Assembly (NCBI RefSeq): GCF_017939625.1
Contig: NZ_JAGKTC010000001.1
Coordinates: 124,413 to 188,412 of the forward strand
Direction of reading: 5' to 3'
DNA length: 64,000 nucleotides
From: Pseudoxanthomonas helianthi
GTDB taxonomy: Bacteria > Pseudomonadota > Gammaproteobacteria > Xanthomonadales > Xanthomonadaceae
In this document: one piece after another, positions 42,103 through 51,588 of the stretch
Layout: each line of letters begins with the position of its first letter
Position numbering within the stretch: the stretch's first letter is position 1
Translations under genes and position numbers: made by a program
The notes under the pieces: model-generated
What the model saw: the letters and a program-made list of their open reading frames with translations, nothing else
The model's database searches: none
What the model was told of the DNA's origin: nothing

Positions 42103-43281
42103 ATGCGCTTCGCCAAACTCATTCTCATCACCCTCGGTCTGATTTTTCCGATACTCGCCTCCGCCGCTCCCCGCGTCGGCGTGATGACCATGGCCCCCGG
42201 CGAAATCTTCTTCGAACGCTTCGGCCATAACGCCATCATCGTGCAGGACGAAGCCACTGGCGCCGCGACCAGTTACAACTTCGGCTTCTTCGACCCCAGC
42301 GAAGCGAACTTCGTCGGCAACTTCGCCAAGGGCGCGATGCAGTACTACCTGGTCGCCCTGCCGATCGAGGAAGACCTGTCGCAGTATCGCGAATCCGGCC
42401 GCGGCGTGCGCCTGCAATGGCTCGACCTGCGACCGGAACAGGCGCAGAAGCTCGCCGATGCGTTGGCGGTGCGCGCGCGACCCGAGAACGCCCGCTATCA
42501 CTACGACTACTTCGCCGCCAACTGCGCCACCGAAGTGCGCGACGCCATCGACGCGGCGCTCGGCGGCGCGCTGAAACCGCAGCTGCAAGGCCGTTCGCGC
42601 GGCAACACCTACCGCAGCGAAAGCGTGCGCCTGGCCTCGCCGGCGACGTGGATGTGGCTCGGCTTCGATATCGGGATCGGACCGGCCGGCGACAAGCCGA
42701 TGTCGCGTTGGGAAGAAGCCTTCGTACCGATGCGCTTGGCCGACAGCCTGCGCGAAGCGAAGAACAGCGACGGGCGCCCGCTGGTGCAGGCCGAGGTGGA
42801 ACTGCTGCCGCACCGCATCGCACCCGAGCCGCCGGAAAAACCGCGGCGCTGGTGGCCGTGGCTGGTCGCTGGCCTTGCCGTCGCCATCGCCCTGGTCGCG
42901 TTCGGACCACGCCATCCACGCGCGGCCCTGTTTTTCGCACTGCCGTTCTGGCTCTCGTGCGGCGTGCTCGGCCTCCTCCTGGTCTATCTATGGGGCTTCA
43001 CCGAGCACTGGGCCGCATGGCGCAACCACAACCTGCTGTTGCTGAATCCGCTGTGCCTGCTGCTGCCAATCGGCGCGATCGCCGTGTTGCGGCGCCGCAA
43101 CAGCGCGCGCTGGTTCCGCGCGGCGCTGGTGGTGGTCGCCGCTTGCGCATTCCTCGCATGGTTCGTGCAATGGCTGCCTTTCGCGTTCGGCTACCAGTAC
43201 AACCAGACCTGGATCGCGTTGCTGCTGCCGGTGCACCTGGCGCTCGCATACGTATTCACACGGCCGTATCGCATGCGCTGA
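42103..43281 (+). CDS. DUF4105 periplasmic domain fused to C-terminal membrane helices
   Basis: A 392-residue protein. A signal peptide (FAKLILITLGLIFPILASA) precedes a DUF4105/Lnb N-terminal-type domain (about 25-240; APGEIFFERFGHNAIIVQDE, YNFGFFDPSEANFVGNFAKGAMQYYL, HYDYFAANCATEVRDAID). This resembles NlpC-like cysteine folds with conserved His and Cys. About five C-terminal helices follow (from residue 250). The function is unknown; a protease or lipid-modifying activity at the inner membrane is possible. I chose 42103 over 42088 because the earlier ATG lies inside a REP arm. Confidence 0.8.
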   Translation: MRFAKLILITLGLIFPILASAAPRVGVMTMAPGEIFFERFGHNAIIVQDEATGAATSYNFGFFDPSEANFVGNFAKGAMQYYLVALPIEEDLSQYRESGRGVRLQWLDLRPEQAQKLADALAVRARPENARYHYDYFAANCATEVRDAIDAALGGALKPQLQGRSRGNTYRSESVRLASPATWMWLGFDIGIGPAGDKPMSRWEEAFVPMRLADSLREAKNSDGRPLVQAEVELLPHRIAPEPPEKPRRWWPWLVAGLAVAIALVAFGPRHPRAALFFALPFWLSCGVLGLLLVYLWGFTEHWAAWRNHNLLLLNPLCLLLPIGAIAVLRRRNSARWFRAALVVVAACAFLAWFVQWLPFAFGYQYNQTWIALLLPVHLALAYVFTRPYRMR

Positions 43282-43316
43282 CGCAGGATGCGGCTCCCCG
43301 ACCCGCGGAGCCCTCC

Positions 43317-45344
43317 ATGCTGATCCGATTGTTCGCGTCGATCCTGCTGTTCTGCTCCGCCGGCGTCGCCGTGGCGCAACCGGCGAAGGTCGCCTCCCCC
43401 GACGGCCGCATCGCGGTGGAAATTTCCACCGACAACGACGGTCGCCCCAGCTACAGAGTGTCGCGCAATGGCAAGCCGTTGCTGGCGCCGTCGCGGCTGG
43501 GCTTCATCCTGACCAATGCGCCGAAGATCGAGCGCGGGCTGCAGATCGGCGAACCGCAGTTCTCGAAACTCGACGAAACCTGGGAGCAGCCCTGGGGCGA
43601 ACGTCGCCATGTGCGCAATCGCTACAACCAGATGCGGGTGGCGTTGACGGAAAAGAACAAGCCCTTCCGCAAGATCGACGTGGTGTTCCGCCTCTATGAC
43701 GACGGCCTGGGTTTCCGCTACGAATTCCCGCAGCAGGATGCGTTGACCGAGGTGAAGATCGGCGAGGAGCTCACCGAATTCAACTTCGCCCGCGACGACG
43801 CCACGGCGTGGTGGATCCCGTCGTTCGAATGGAACCGCGAGGAATACCTGTACCACCGCACCCCGCTGCGCGAGGTGGGCGATGCGCAGACGCCGATCAC
43901 CTTGCGCTTCGCCGACGGCACCCACGTCTCGATCCACGAAGCCGCGCTGGTGGATTATTCGGGCATGAACCTGACCCGGGTGGAAGGCACGCGCCTGAAG
44001 GCCGACCTGACCCCGGGCAGCGAGGGCTTCGCCAAGGTCGAGCGCACGGCGCCGTTCCACACGCCGTGGCGCACGCTCACCATCGGCGACAACGCCGCCG
44101 CGCTGGCCGATTCCTCGCTGATCCTCAACCTCAACGAGCCGAACAAGCTCGGCGACGTGTCCTGGTTCAAGCCGATGAAGTACGCCGGCGTGTGGTGGGA
44201 AATGCACCTGGACCTGAAGACCTGGGCTTCCGGCGCCAGGCACGGAGCGACCACCGAGAACGTGATCAAGCACATCGACTTCGCCGCGAAGAACGGCTTC
44301 GGCGGCGTGCTGGTGGAAGGTTGGAACGTGGGCTGGGACGGCGACTGGTTCGGCAACGGCGAGGACTTCAGCTTCACCCAGCCCTACCCCGACTTCGATT
44401 TCCCCAAGCTGGCCGCCTACGCGAAGTCGAAGGGCGTGCAGCTGATCGGCCACCACGAAACCTCGGCCAACGCCGCGCATTACGAATCGCAGATGGAAGC
44501 GGCCTTCGACCTGGACAAGGAGATGGGCATCCATGCGGTCAAGACCGGCTACGTGGCCGACGCCGGCGGTGCCAAGCTGGTTGGCCGCGACGGCAAGGTG
44601 CACCTGGGTTGGCATGAAGGCCAGGACAGCGCGCGCCACCACTTGAAGGTGGTGACCGAAGCGTACAAACGCCAGATCGCGATCAACGCCCACGAACCGA
44701 TCAAGGACACCGGCCTGCGCCGCACCTATCCGAACTGGATTTCGCGCGAAGGCGCGCGCGGCATGGAGTTCAGCGCGTGGGGCCAGCCCGGCAATCCGCC
44801 GGAGCATGAAACCAACCTGGTGTTCACCCGCCTGCTGGCCGGGCCGATGGACTACACGCCGGGCATCTTCGGCATGAAAACGCGCGCGCCGGACGGCGTG
44901 GCCACCACCTGGGCCAAACAGTTGGCGTTGTACGTGGTGATCTACAGCCCGATCCAGATGGTGCCGGACCTGGTGGAGAACTACGAAGCCAACCCCGGCC
45001 CGTTCCAGTTCATCAAGGACGTGGCGGTGGACTGGGAGGAATCGAAGACGCTCAACGGCGAGGTCGGCGACTACGTGACCATCGCCCGCAAGCAGCGCGG
45101 TGGCGACGACTGGTTCCTCGGCTCGATCACCGACGAGAACCCGCGCGACCTGAAGGTGCCGCTGTCGTTCCTCGACAAGGGCCGCAAGTACGTCGCCCAG
45201 ATCTACCGCGACGGCCCGGATGCGAGCTGGAAGGGCAAGCGCGAGTCGATCGTGGTCGAGCAGCACGAAGTCACCTCGAACGACACGCTGGAGCTGAAGC
45301 TGGCGCCCGGCGGCGGCCAGGCGATCCGTTTCGCCGCGAAGTAA
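43317..45344 (+). CDS. Glycoside hydrolase family 97 (alpha-glucosidase/alpha-galactosidase)
   Basis: A 675-residue exported enzyme with a signal peptide (LIRLFASILLFCSAGVAVA), an N-terminal beta-sandwich (about 25-290; ASPDGRIAVEISTDNDGRPSYRVSRNGKPLL), a catalytic barrel (about 300-570; VLVEGWNVGWDGDWFG, GVQLIGHHETSANAAHYE, NAHEPIKDTGLRRTYPNW, GARGMEFSAW) and a C-terminal beta domain. The Glu in HEPIK (about residue 460) is the pattern I associate with the inverting SusB-type subgroup, from memory. It stands alone without SusC/SusD genes. It cleaves alpha-linked glucosides or galactosides in the periplasm. Confidence 0.9.
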   Translation: MLIRLFASILLFCSAGVAVAQPAKVASPDGRIAVEISTDNDGRPSYRVSRNGKPLLAPSRLGFILTNAPKIERGLQIGEPQFSKLDETWEQPWGERRHVRNRYNQMRVALTEKNKPFRKIDVVFRLYDDGLGFRYEFPQQDALTEVKIGEELTEFNFARDDATAWWIPSFEWNREEYLYHRTPLREVGDAQTPITLRFADGTHVSIHEAALVDYSGMNLTRVEGTRLKADLTPGSEGFAKVERTAPFHTPWRTLTIGDNAAALADSSLILNLNEPNKLGDVSWFKPMKYAGVWWEMHLDLKTWASGARHGATTENVIKHIDFAAKNGFGGVLVEGWNVGWDGDWFGNGEDFSFTQPYPDFDFPKLAAYAKSKGVQLIGHHETSANAAHYESQMEAAFDLDKEMGIHAVKTGYVADAGGAKLVGRDGKVHLGWHEGQDSARHHLKVVTEAYKRQIAINAHEPIKDTGLRRTYPNWISREGARGMEFSAWGQPGNPPEHETNLVFTRLLAGPMDYTPGIFGMKTRAPDGVATTWAKQLALYVVIYSPIQMVPDLVENYEANPGPFQFIKDVAVDWEESKTLNGEVGDYVTIARKQRGGDDWFLGSITDENPRDLKVPLSFLDKGRKYVAQIYRDGPDASWKGKRESIVVEQHEVTSNDTLELKLAPGGGQAIRFAAK

Positions 45345-45352
45345 TCCACTGC

Positions 45353-45481
45353 CCTTCCCCTTGCGAAAGGAGGGGAGGTTGGGAGGGAGTGAAGCCGGAG
45401 TCCGGAAATTCTCCGGAAACACGCGCTCCCTCCCCTCAGCCGCCGGACGCGGCTTCGGGCTCCCCTGCCTCCGCAGGGGAG
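45353..45481. repeat. REP-like palindrome pair
   Basis: An imperfect hairpin ccttccccttgcgaaagg with aggggagg (45353-45379) and a perfect one, ctcccctgc-ctcc-gcaggggag (45460-45481), flank a less regular stretch. They are the same family as the elements at 36540-36637. The pair lies between GH97 and corA on the same strand and may end the GH97 transcript. Confidence 0.7.
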
Positions 45482-45524
45482 GGCCACGCTTGCCGCATCG
45501 GCACGACTGCCGCACCATTCGCGC

Positions 45525-46529
45525 ATGACCGATGCCGCGAAGCCCGATGTCCCCGCCTGCGTGATCAACTGCGCGGTCTACGACCGCGAGGGTAGACGCA
45601 GCAACATCGGCCTCGATGCGATCAGCGACGTGCTCGCGCACGACGATGGCAGCTTCGTCTGGGTCGGCCTGTACCAGCCCAGCGATGCGATCCTCGACAA
45701 GCTGCAGGAGGAGTTCGGCCTGCACGACCTGGCCGTCGAGGACGCGCAGCGCGCGCACCAGCGCCCGAAGATCGAGGCCTACGGCAATTCGCTGTTCATC
45801 GCGGTGAACACCGCGCAGGCCGAGGAGGACAACACCCTCGGCTACGGCGAAACCCTGGCCTTCCTCGGCCCGCGCTACCTGATCACCGTGCGCCACGGCG
45901 CGTCGCGTTCGTACGCGTCGGCACGCTCGCGGGTCGAGCGCGAGCCGGAGCTGCTGGCGCTGGGACCTTCGTACGGGCTCTATGCCGTGCTCGATTTCAT
46001 CGTCGACAACTACCTGCCGATCGTCAGCGGCTTCAAGGACACGTTGCGCCGGCTGGAAAAGGACGTGCTCAGCGACAGCTACCGGCGCGACACCATCCTG
46101 CATCTATACGACCTGAAGCGCGAACTGACCTACATGCGTGTGGCGGTGGCCCCGTTGCAGGACGTGCTGGCGCAGCTGTCGCGCACTACCAGCCCGTTGA
46201 TCCCGGAGGAAGTGCGCCTGTACTTCCGCGACGTCTACGACCATGCGGTGCGGGTCAACGAGAGCATCGACGCGATGCGCGACATGCTGGGCACGGCGAT
46301 GAGCGTGAACCAGTCGCTGGTCACCCTGGCCCAGGGCGAAGTGGTCAAGCGCCTGGCCGGCTGGGCCGCGCTACTGGCCGCGCCAACCCTGATCGCCAGC
46401 TGGTACGGCATGAACTTCCACAACATGCCGGAACTGCACGGCAGGTACAGCTATTTCGTGCTGATTGCGGTAGTCGCCGCGGTCTGCCTGGGCCTGTACC
46501 GCTACCTGAAGAAGGTGCGCTGGTTGTAA
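45525..46529 (+). CDS. corA: CorA family magnesium/cobalt transporter
   Basis: A 334-residue channel subunit: cytoplasmic N-terminal domain and long helix, then two C-terminal membrane helices. The GMN selectivity signature is at about 295-297 (SWYGMNFHNMPEL), and a basic tail LKKVRWL follows. CorA pentamers admit Mg2+ through the inner membrane. It is the second divalent-cation-related gene in this stretch after corC, though not in the same operon. Confidence 0.93.
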   Translation: MTDAAKPDVPACVINCAVYDREGRRSNIGLDAISDVLAHDDGSFVWVGLYQPSDAILDKLQEEFGLHDLAVEDAQRAHQRPKIEAYGNSLFIAVNTAQAEEDNTLGYGETLAFLGPRYLITVRHGASRSYASARSRVEREPELLALGPSYGLYAVLDFIVDNYLPIVSGFKDTLRRLEKDVLSDSYRRDTILHLYDLKRELTYMRVAVAPLQDVLAQLSRTTSPLIPEEVRLYFRDVYDHAVRVNESIDAMRDMLGTAMSVNQSLVTLAQGEVVKRLAGWAALLAAPTLIASWYGMNFHNMPELHGRYSYFVLIAVVAAVCLGLYRYLKKVRWL

Positions 46530-46537
46530 GCCGCCGG

Positions 46538-47050
46538 ATGCGACCGATACGGATTCGCCGTCTTTCGAAAGCCGATGCGGTCATCCTGCAGGAATGCCGC
46601 CTTTCCGGCTTGCAGGAATCGCCCGAGGCCTTCCTCGCCAGCTACGAGGACGTCAAGGACACGCCGCTCTCGCAGGTCGAGGCGGAACTCGCGGATCCCG
46701 ACATCCATTACCTCGGTGCCTTCGACGGTGAGCGGCTGGTCGGGTTCATGCGCTACGTGCGGTTCTCCCGCCTGAGCCGGCGCCACGTCGCCGAGGTGCG
46801 CAGCGTTTACGTCAGGCAATCGCATCGCCGCGGCGGCATCGCCCGCCAGCTGCTCGACCGACTGGTCGAAGACGCCAGGGCGGCAGGGATCGAATCGTTG
46901 ATCCTGTCGGTGCTGTCCACCAACCTGTCCGCCCGCCGCTTGTACGAATCCGCCGGTTTCGATGTCTACGGCGAAGAACCCCGGGCCATCCGCAAACCGG
47001 GCGGCGACGTCGGCCAGCTTCACCTCTGGCGGAACCTGTCCTCGCACTGA
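46538..47050 (+). CDS. GNAT family N-acetyltransferase
   Basis: A 170-residue acetyltransferase: RIRRLSKADAVILQECRLSGLQESPEAFLASYEDVKDTPLSQVEAEL, the central VAEVRSVYVRQSHRRGGIARQLLDRLVEDARAAGIESLILSVLSTNLSARRLYESAGFDVYGEEPRAIR, which is a clear acetyl-CoA site and C-terminal GNAT end. It starts eight bases after the corA stop and may share its transcript. The acceptor is unknown. Confidence 0.9.
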   Translation: MRPIRIRRLSKADAVILQECRLSGLQESPEAFLASYEDVKDTPLSQVEAELADPDIHYLGAFDGERLVGFMRYVRFSRLSRRHVAEVRSVYVRQSHRRGGIARQLLDRLVEDARAAGIESLILSVLSTNLSARRLYESAGFDVYGEEPRAIRKPGGDVGQLHLWRNLSSH

Positions 47051-47145
47051 CGACGATCGCCGGTTTGCCGGCGGGAGACCGCGGCCTTAAACGCAAAGCA
47101 CGGTAGCGGCATCCAAAGGCGATTCTCCCCAACCGATCGCCGCCC

Positions 47146-48300
47146 ATGAGCCTCTCCGCTTCTACTTGCCTGCGCCGATTGCTGAGTGGCGTCGCGATCC
47201 TCCTTGCCGTTCTCTTGCCCAGCGCGGCCAGCGCCGATTGTGGGCGTTGCAAGGAGATCGCGGAAAAATTCGCCCGCGAAGAAGGTTTCAACGGCACCGT
47301 CCTGGTCGCGCAGGAAGGTCATGCAATCTATACCGGCGCCTTCGGCATCGCGGACGCCGAAGCCAAAACGCCGATGGCGCCACGGACACGCTTCGAAGCC
47401 GGCTCGATTTCCAAGTGGATCACCGCCATCGTGACGATGCGATTGGTGGAACAGGGCCGCCTGGCGCTGGACGAACCAATCTCGACCTACCTTCCCGATT
47501 ACCGGCCGGACACCGGCCACAAGCTCACCTTGCGCTGGCTGATGAGCCATTCCAGCGGCGTTCCCAACCAGGTGGACGCGGCGGTCAAGGCCGACCCGTC
47601 GCTCAAGCTGAAGTCGCTGGACAACGCCACCGCAGTACGCGCATACGCCAGCGGCGACCTGGCATTCGAACCCGGGACCGACTGGGACTATTCGCACTCG
47701 AACTGGCTGATCGTCAAGGCGATCGTCGAACGCGTTGGCGGCCGGCCCTACCCGGAGCTGGTGCGGACCCTGCTGACCGAGCCACTGCAACTGCACGACA
47801 GCGGCGTTTTCGTCGGCGATTCGGCAGACGCTCCCGGCATGGCCAAGGGTTACCAGTCGCTGCTGCCGACCGCGACGCCGCGGCACAACCCGGTTCCCGA
47901 TTTCATGATGTCGGCCGGTGGCTACTACACCAGCGTCGGCGACCTGCAACGGCTGATGGACGCGCTTTTCGACAATCGCATCCTTTCCCCGGCCACGGTC
48001 GCCACGTTGACCGAAGTGATCCGGCCAACGCAAAGCTACGCGCTGGGCGGGCGTGTCAAAACGCTGCAGGTGGCAGGGAAGCCACGCAAGGTGGCGTGGG
48101 AGTACGGCTCCAACGGCGCGTTCCGCATGCTCGCCTGGCGGGTGCTGGAGGATGGACACAGCGTGGTGCTGGCCAACAACAGCAGCTTCGACCATATGCG
48201 CATCGGCGACCTGGCGGCTGCGCTGCTGGATGCCAGTTACGACGGGCCGTCGCCGCATGACCGGCCCGATCCTGTTCCGACCTCCATCAAGACTCCTTAG
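47146..48300 (+). CDS. Periplasmic serine hydrolase, class C beta-lactamase fold
   Basis: A 384-residue exported protein: signal peptide (LLSGVAILLAVLLPSAASA), then a beta-lactamase/PBP-like domain with the nucleophile motif SISK (Ser87, Lys90; RFEAGSISKWITAIVTMRLV) and the second motif YSH (Tyr182; WDYSHSNWLIVK) where class C enzymes have YxN. GGYYTSVGDLQRLMDAL is also typical. Members are esterases, D-aminopeptidases or penicillin-binding relatives; true beta-lactamase activity is not indicated. It starts about 95 bases after the GNAT gene. Confidence 0.85.
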   Translation: MSLSASTCLRRLLSGVAILLAVLLPSAASADCGRCKEIAEKFAREEGFNGTVLVAQEGHAIYTGAFGIADAEAKTPMAPRTRFEAGSISKWITAIVTMRLVEQGRLALDEPISTYLPDYRPDTGHKLTLRWLMSHSSGVPNQVDAAVKADPSLKLKSLDNATAVRAYASGDLAFEPGTDWDYSHSNWLIVKAIVERVGGRPYPELVRTLLTEPLQLHDSGVFVGDSADAPGMAKGYQSLLPTATPRHNPVPDFMMSAGGYYTSVGDLQRLMDALFDNRILSPATVATLTEVIRPTQSYALGGRVKTLQVAGKPRKVAWEYGSNGAFRMLAWRVLEDGHSVVLANNSSFDHMRIGDLAAALLDASYDGPSPHDRPDPVPTSIKTP

Positions 48301-48393
48301 ACCAAAGTCGAAGTCGCCGATGCCGCGCTGCGGATTGATTCCGCCCCGGTCGGAGAGGAACCTTGGCCGGAGTCTTTCCCCGAGGGGTTGCGC

Positions 48394-50466
48394 ATGAAGG
48401 GTTTCTCGAAGATCGCCTGGGCCGCGCTGGCGCTGCTGGGCGCGTTCTGCCTGGGCACCATCGCGTTGCGGCGTGGCGAACAGATCAACGCCTTGTGGAT
48501 CGTGGCGGCCGCGGTGAGCATCTACCTGGTCGCCTATCGCTACTACGGCCTGTTCATCGCCAACAAGGTGATGCAGCTCGACCCGACCCGGGCCACGCCC
48601 GCGGTGTTGCGCAACGACGGTCTCGATTACGTCCCGACCAACAAGCACGTGCTGTTCGGCCACCACTTCGCCGCGATCGCCGGTGCCGGCCCGCTGGTCG
48701 GCCCGGTGCTGGCCGCGCAGATGGGCTATCTGCCCGGCCTGCTGTGGCTGGTCGCCGGCGTGGTGCTGGCCGGCGCGGTGCAGGACTTCATGGTGTTGTT
48801 CATCTCCAGCCGTCGCGACGCGCGTTCGCTCGGCGATCTGGTGCGCGAGGAAATGGGCCAGGTGCCCGGCACCATCGCGCTGTTCGGCGCGTTCCTGATC
48901 ATGATCATCATCCTCGCCGTCTTGGCGATGGTGGTGGTCAACGCGCTGGCGGAAAGCCCGTGGGGCATGTTCACCGTGGTCGCGACCATGCCCATCGCGA
49001 TCCTGATGGGCGTGTACATGCGCTTCATCCGCCCCGGCAGGATCGGCGAAATCTCCGTCGTCGGCCTGTTGCTGCTGCTGGGCGCGATCTGGCTGGGCGG
49101 CCAGGTCGCCGCATCGCCGACCTGGGGCCCGGCCTTCACCTTCACCAAGGAACAGATCACCTGGATGATGGTCGGCTACGGCTTCGTCGCCTCGGTGCTG
49201 CCGGTGTGGCTGCTGCTGGCGCCGCGCGATTACCTGTCCACCTTCCTCAAGATCGGCACCATCATCGCCCTGGCCATCGGCATCGTCATCGTGATGCCGC
49301 AGCTGAAGATGCCGGCGTTGACCCAATACGCCAGCAACGGCATGGGTCCGGTGTGGACCGGCGGCCTGTTCCCGTTCCTGTTCATCACCATCGCCTGCGG
49401 CGCGGTATCGGGCTTCCACGCGCTGATCTCCTCGGGCACCTCGCCCAAGCTGCTGGCCAACGAGAAACACATGCCGTACATCGGCTACGGCGGCATGCTG
49501 ATGGAATCGTTCGTCGCGATCATGGCCCTGGTCGCCGCGGCGATCATCGAGCCGGGCGTGTACTTCGCGATGAATGCACCGCCGGCCGCGGTCGGCGGCG
49601 ACGTGGTCGCGGTCGCGGCCAAGGTCAGCGAATGGGGCTTCGTGGTCACGCCCGACGTGCTCACCGCCACCGCCGCCGACATCGGCGAGAAGACCATCCT
49701 CAACCGCGCCGGCGGCGCGCCGACGCTGGCCGTCGGCATCGCGCAAATCCTGCACCAGGTGCTGCCGGGCGAGGACACGATGGCGTTCTGGTACCACTTC
49801 GCCATCCTGTTCGAAGCCTTGTTCATCCTCACCGCGGTCGATGCCGGCACCCGCGCGGGCCGCTTCATGCTGCAGGACCTACTGGGTAATTTCGTGCCGG
49901 CGCTGAAGAAGACCGAATCGTGGGGCGCGAACATCCTCGCCACCGGAGGCTGCGTGGCGCTGTGGGGCTACCTGCTGTACACCGGCGTCACCGATCCATT
50001 CGGCGGCATCAAGACGCTGTGGCCGCTGTTCGGCATCTCCAACCAGATGCTCGCGGGCATCGCGCTGATGCTGGGCACCGTAGTGCTGTTCAAGATGAAG
50101 CGCGACCGCTACGCGTGGGTCACCGCGCTGCCGGCCACGTGGCTGCTGCTGTGCACCAGCGCCGCAGGCCTGATCAAGATCTTCGACGGCGATCCCAAGC
50201 AGGGCTTCCTGGCCCAGGCGCACAAGTTCCAGGCCGCGATCGCCAACGGCGAAGTGCTGGCGCCGGCCAAGGACATGCACCAGATGCACCAGGTGGTGAC
50301 CAATGCCTACGTCAACACCACGCTGACCGCGCTGTTCCTGTTCGTGGTCGCGGCGGTGCTGGTGTATTCGATCAAGTCGATCGTGGCCGCACGCCGCAAC
50401 CCGCAGCGCAGCGACCACGAGACTCCGTACGTCGCCCTGACCCCGGCGCAGATGGCGGACCTGTGA
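48394..50466 (+). CDS. cstA: CstA family pyruvate/peptide transporter
   Basis: A 690-residue polytopic protein with the CstA landmarks [86 protein letters not shown] and [22 protein letters not shown]. CstA/BtsT take up pyruvate, with earlier reports of peptide uptake under carbon starvation. The ATG at 48394 has GAGGGG upstream; a TTG at 48388 is less likely. It is coupled to the YbdD-type gene by TGATG. Confidence 0.94.
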   Translation: MKGFSKIAWAALALLGAFCLGTIALRRGEQINALWIVAAAVSIYLVAYRYYGLFIANKVMQLDPTRATPAVLRNDGLDYVPTNKHVLFGHHFAAIAGAGPLVGPVLAAQMGYLPGLLWLVAGVVLAGAVQDFMVLFISSRRDARSLGDLVREEMGQVPGTIALFGAFLIMIIILAVLAMVVVNALAESPWGMFTVVATMPIAILMGVYMRFIRPGRIGEISVVGLLLLLGAIWLGGQVAASPTWGPAFTFTKEQITWMMVGYGFVASVLPVWLLLAPRDYLSTFLKIGTIIALAIGIVIVMPQLKMPALTQYASNGMGPVWTGGLFPFLFITIACGAVSGFHALISSGTSPKLLANEKHMPYIGYGGMLMESFVAIMALVAAAIIEPGVYFAMNAPPAAVGGDVVAVAAKVSEWGFVVTPDVLTATAADIGEKTILNRAGGAPTLAVGIAQILHQVLPGEDTMAFWYHFAILFEALFILTAVDAGTRAGRFMLQDLLGNFVPALKKTESWGANILATGGCVALWGYLLYTGVTDPFGGIKTLWPLFGISNQMLAGIALMLGTVVLFKMKRDRYAWVTALPATWLLLCTSAAGLIKIFDGDPKQGFLAQAHKFQAAIANGEVLAPAKDMHQMHQVVTNAYVNTTLTALFLFVVAAVLVYSIKSIVAARRNPQRSDHETPYVALTPAQMADL

Positions 50467-50690
50467 TGGGCACTGCCCTGGTCCCCGCCAGCCAGTACCA
50501 GACGCCGCGCCGGGTGTGGCGGCGCCTGGTGCAGACCGCGCGGCTGTGCTGCGGCATCCCGGATTACGACAACTACGTGCGGCACATGCTGGAGAAGCAT
50601 CCGGACCGCGAGCCGATGGACTACAAGACCTTCTTCCGCGAACGCCAGGAAGCGAGGTTCGGCGGCGGCAAGGGATTCCGCTGCTGCTGA
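50466..50690 (+). CDS. ybdD: YbdD/YjiX family small protein
   Basis: A 74-residue protein with [58 protein letters not shown]. The [10 protein letters not shown] and [12 protein letters not shown] motifs define the YbdD/YjiX family, which always follows cstA/btsT and is thought to support that transporter. Its ATG overlaps the cstA stop. The Cys-rich ends (CC at both) are typical. Confidence 0.94.
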   Translation: MGTALVPASQYQTPRRVWRRLVQTARLCCGIPDYDNYVRHMLEKHPDREPMDYKTFFRERQEARFGGGKGFRCC

Positions 50691-50778
50691 GCGACGGCCG
50701 GGATTGTCGATTCCGGCCGCCCTCGTTCGTCGATGCTGCGACGGTCCGATCCCCGGGCCGCTTCCGTGAAGGCCAGCC

Positions 50779-51423
50779 ATGTCCCTGAAGCTCTACGCGC
50801 ACCCATTTTCTTCCTACTCGCAGAAGGCGCTGATCGCGCTGTACGAAAACGCCATTCCGTTCGAATACCGCATGCTGGAAGACGCCGACGCCGCGCGCGA
50901 ATGGACCGAGCTGTGGCCGATCAAGCGCTTCCCGGTGCTGGTGGACGGCGAACGCACGGTGTTCGAGGCGACCGCGATCATCGAGTACCTGGACGCGCGA
51001 CATCCCGGTCCCGTGCGGATGATTGCCGGCGACGGCGTTGAAACGCGCATGCTCGACCGCTTCTTCGACAACTACGTGCACCACCCGATGCAGAAGATCG
51101 TCCTCGACCACCTGCGTCCGGAAGGCCAGCGCGACGCCTACGGCGTGGGGGAAGCGCGGGAGATGCTCGACCGGGCCTACGCCTGGCTGGACCAGCGCAT
51201 GGCCGGGCAGGAATGGGCGGTCGATGGCGGATTCGGCATGGCCGACTGCGCCGCGGCGCCGGCGCTGTTCTACGCGGACTGGGTGCATCCCATCGGCGAC
51301 TCGTTCGCCCAGGCCCGCGCCTATCGCCAGCGCCTGCTGGCCCGGCCTTCCATCGCCCGCGCCGTGGACGAAGGCCGGCCGTACCGCAGCTACTTCCCAC
51401 CCGGCGCGCCCGACCGCGACTGA
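50779..51423 (+). CDS. Glutathione S-transferase family protein
   Basis: A 214-residue GST: thioredoxin domain LKLYAHPFSSYSQKALIALYENAIPFEYRML, WPIKRFPVLVDGERTVFEATAIIEYLDARHPGP (with Pro and the Glu-Ala-Thr for glutathione binding), then an all-helical domain with GGFGMADCAAAPALFYADWV containing the capping-box Asp. The likely catalytic Ser is in PFSSYSQK. It is in the same orientation as ybdD but 88 bases away, so the operon link is uncertain. The substrate is unknown. Confidence 0.9.
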   Translation: MSLKLYAHPFSSYSQKALIALYENAIPFEYRMLEDADAAREWTELWPIKRFPVLVDGERTVFEATAIIEYLDARHPGPVRMIAGDGVETRMLDRFFDNYVHHPMQKIVLDHLRPEGQRDAYGVGEAREMLDRAYAWLDQRMAGQEWAVDGGFGMADCAAAPALFYADWVHPIGDSFAQARAYRQRLLARPSIARAVDEGRPYRSYFPPGAPDRD

Positions 51424-51486
51424 GCCCCGGCCGCCCTCCAAACGGCACGATATCCGGCCAAGTGCCCGATAAGTAAACGATTCCAG

Positions 51487-51510
51487 CCGTCATCGCGGCC
51501 GCGATGACGG
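51487..51510. repeat. 24-nt perfect palindrome upstream of pckG
   Basis: Positions 51487-51510 (ccgtcatcgcgg followed by its exact reverse complement) form a continuous palindrome 64 bases after the GST stop and 78 bases before the pckG start. No T tract follows, so it is a poor terminator; a regulatory site for pckG is possible. A candidate -10, tagact, lies at 51532-51537. Confidence 0.6.
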
Positions 51511-51588
51511 ACGCTTTCGCGTTCCAGCGGTTAGACTAGTGGTTTCAAATTGGCCTTGTTCCTCCGGCCAGCCCGCCAAGGACCGTGA

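Noticed and set aside
43191-46103. A 970-codon open frame on the minus strand opposite GH97 and corA
   Set aside because: Same artefact of high-GC codon use; it crosses two real genes and the REP region between them, with no recognisable motif.
47146-48300. Beta-lactamase resistance gene
   Set aside because: The SxxK motif is present, but the second motif is YSH instead of YxN and no clear KTG is seen, so a general serine hydrolase or peptidase is more likely.
47020-49797. A 925-codon open frame on the minus strand opposite the serine hydrolase and cstA
   Set aside because: Its His/Arg/Asp-rich translation is typical of the antisense frame of membrane-protein genes, and the sense genes are unambiguous.
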